A stretch of 6,988 nt of DNA from Pseudomonadota bacterium (GTDB lineage Bacteria > Bdellovibrionota > Bacteriovoracia > Bacteriovoracales > Bacteriovoracaceae). The translations under genes were made by a program, and so were the position numbers. Position 1 is the stretch's first letter. The number at the start of each line of letters is the position of its first letter. Location: contig JAEYUK010000093.1 of assembly GCA_023432655.1 (NCBI GenBank), positions 1 to 6,988 on the forward strand. The letters run 5' to 3'. Of this stretch, positions 5,534 to 6,988 are shown piece after piece. Below the pieces are notes generated by a model that was not told where the DNA came from, ran no database searches, and was given only the letters and a program-made list of their open reading frames with translations.

Positions 5534-6988
5534 ATGACGTCTCGATTACACCGAAAGTTCGGTCTATGGATAATTCACCATGCCTTTGAGTTCAAATGGT
5601 TCTATTTGGGGGCCTTTGTTTGCTTGTATGTGCTTCAGGTTTTTCAAAGTGAGATCCCGGAGCGGATCAGGCATTTGACTAAAATTCTGGGGAGTGGGGA
5701 GATTGAACAGACCAGCGTCTTTATTTTTGTGGGACTGGCGCTAGGGATTCTGTTATTTAGAACGAGTTCCCGTTTACTCTTTTTTTATCCGGCCCGGGTT
5801 CAGCAAAAACTTTTAAGAATGGAACTCCTGGAGCTTCTGGAAAAGGTTCCTACCACCCGCTATGAAGGGCGCAGTCAGGGACAAATCTTTCAGATTCTTT
5901 TCGATGACATTAATAACCTTCGGGCCTTTGTTGGATTTGGGCTTTTACAGATCGGGAATCTTTTCATCGCGGCCTGGGTCCTGATTCCCAAGCTTAACCA
6001 GACTGACGGTTATTTGTGGCCGGCCTTTATTCCGCTTTTTGCCTCGGTATTTTTGTTCACCATTACTTCTTTAATTAATCAGAATTACTTCAAAAAAATG
6101 ATGGATAAGAAGGGTGAGGTTCAGCAGTACATTATTGAATCCTATGAGGCGAAACAGACGATTAAAAATTTCCACCGGGAAGACAGTTTCATCAAGGGGT
6201 TTGTTCGTGTCTCAACGGAAGAGCTTGCCTTATTTTTTAAATCGGCGATTGGCTTTGCTATTACAGGTCCCTACGTAAAACTTGGTCTTGGGGCATCCCT
6301 TTTGTGGGCCGCTTTAATTATCCGTGCTCGTGGCGGGACTTCTTCGGATCTGGTTTTCTTTTCCGGGTTTTTGTATTTGTTTCTGGAGCCAGTGATGTTT
6401 ATGTCCTGGGTGGCCGTGGTTGTTTCTCAGGGCTTTGCCGCTTGGAGAAGGGTTAAGGAACTTTATGGGGTTCTTATTGTTCCTTCGCAAGATGAAAAAG
6501 AACTAGCGGAATCTCATTTTGAAGAAACCTCAGAAGGTTTTCGTTTTAGTACTCTATTTTGGAAAAGACTGATCAATGTTTCTTTCCTGCGAGGCAAATG
6601 GAGTGTCCTGGTTGGTGAGACGGGGAGCGGGAAAAGTTATCTTCTTTCAAAGCTTGCCACTGCCATGGTGTTAAAGAACCGAACAATCACTATGGTTCAG
6701 CAGGAGCCTTATCTTTTTAATGATACCATTCAGGAAAATCTTTTCCTCGGTAAAGAAGTGACTCCTGAACTCCATTCCCGTGCTATTGAACTTTTAAAAC
6801 TATTCCAGCTTGATAGTTTAGCTGTAAGTGTTGAGGAAGTTTTGAGGCTAGAGGTCGGCGAGAATGGTAAAAGGCTCTCTGGGGGGCAGATAAAACGAGT
6901 CGCTCTGATTCGTTCCATTTTATCCGGAGCTGACGTTCTTATCTGGGATGATCCTTTTTCTTCGGTGGATATCATTCTGGAAAGAAGG
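5534..6988 (+). CDS. ABC exporter half-transporter, TMD-NBD fusion (3' end beyond window)
   Basis: 485 codons are visible and open to the right edge. Six hydrophobic segments fit a type IV exporter membrane domain: about 22-37, 61-80, 132-152, 167-186, 236-263 and 275-302. The ATPase domain follows: Walker A GETGSGKS (361-368), Q-loop QQEPYLF (389-395), signature LSGGQIKR (448-455), Walker B VLIWDD (468-473) and D-loop SSVD. The H-loop lies beyond the edge. Two features are odd. The residue after Walker B Asp472 is Asp473 where catalytic Glu is usual, as in MdlA-type or MRP NBD1-type sites. Walker A to Q-loop is only about 20 residues, roughly half the normal length, so the beta-subdomain is trimmed. 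The half-transporter probably pairs with a second, active half, perhaps encoded downstream. Substrate unknown. The ATG at 5534 has no Shine-Dalgarno sequence; an in-frame TGA at 5504 limits upstream starts. Confidence 0.88.
   Translation, partial: MTSRLHRKFGLWIIHHAFEFKWFYLGAFVCLYVLQVFQSEIPERIRHLTKILGSGEIEQTSVFIFVGLALGILLFRTSSRLLFFYPARVQQKLLRMELLELLEKVPTTRYEGRSQGQIFQILFDDINNLRAFVGFGLLQIGNLFIAAWVLIPKLNQTDGYLWPAFIPLFASVFLFTITSLINQNYFKKMMDKKGEVQQYIIESYEAKQTIKNFHREDSFIKGFVRVSTEELALFFKSAIGFAITGPYVKLGLGASLLWAALIIRARGGTSSDLVFFSGFLYLFLEPVMFMSWVAVVVSQGFAAWRRVKELYGVLIVPSQDEKELAESHFEETSEGFRFSTLFWKRLINVSFLRGKWSVLVGETGSGKSYLLSKLATAMVLKNRTITMVQQEPYLFNDTIQENLFLGKEVTPELHSRAIELLKLFQLDSLAVSVEEVLRLEVGENGKRLSGGQIKRVALIRSILSGADVLIWDDPFSSVDIILERR

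Noticed and set aside
6730..6975. Minus-strand 81-codon frame at the right edge
   Set aside because: It is antisense to the ABC ATPase domain, whose motifs are clear on the + strand.

Overview
The window looks like a stretch of chromosome from a Gram-negative, moderately AT-rich bacterium. The best guess is a relative of the predatory Bdellovibrionota (Bacteriovorax/Peredibacter-like). This is inferred from the mix of lipoprotein and secreted proteins and from a Gly-rich, single-TM envelope protein that resembles proteins I associate with that group. No single marker gene here proves it.

Left part (1-2580): a leftward lipoprotein gene with a zinc-protease-like HEEFH motif runs off the left edge. 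Next, on the + strand, is a cysteine-rich exported protein whose reading frame is cut by one in-frame TAA at codon 54. A ~200-bp spacer with two inverted repeats follows. Then comes a secreted/membrane protein with a signal peptide, one TM helix, an Asp/His cluster and a Gly/Tyr-rich tail, closed by a strong rho-independent terminator.

Middle part (2587-5202): a run of small + strand genes for stress and small-molecule chemistry. They are a single-domain globin, a thiopurine/tellurite-type S-methyltransferase (tpm), a 4-oxalocrotonate-tautomerase-like protein, a damaged YCII-domain gene (frameshift at a G5 tract, N-terminus missing), a DUF1428 (YbaA-like) protein and a DHFR/RibD-C-domain reductase. 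The first three are tightly spaced (11 nt, then 1 nt) and are probably co-transcribed. The later ones have their own ribosome sites and looser spacing.

Right part (5203-6988): a leftward tRNA-Val(GAC) gene with a good sigma70-type promoter and a weak terminator. Divergent from it is a rightward ABC exporter half-transporter (six TM helices fused to an ATPase domain) that is cut off by the right edge before its H-loop. Its ATPase domain is unusual: Asp replaces the catalytic Glu after Walker B, and the segment between Walker A and the Q-loop is very short.

No insertion sequence, CRISPR array, integrase or phage gene was seen. The most notable points are the two damaged genes (one nonsense, one frameshift), the Cys-rich duplicated module, the metalloprotease-like lipoprotein, and the atypical ABC ATPase.
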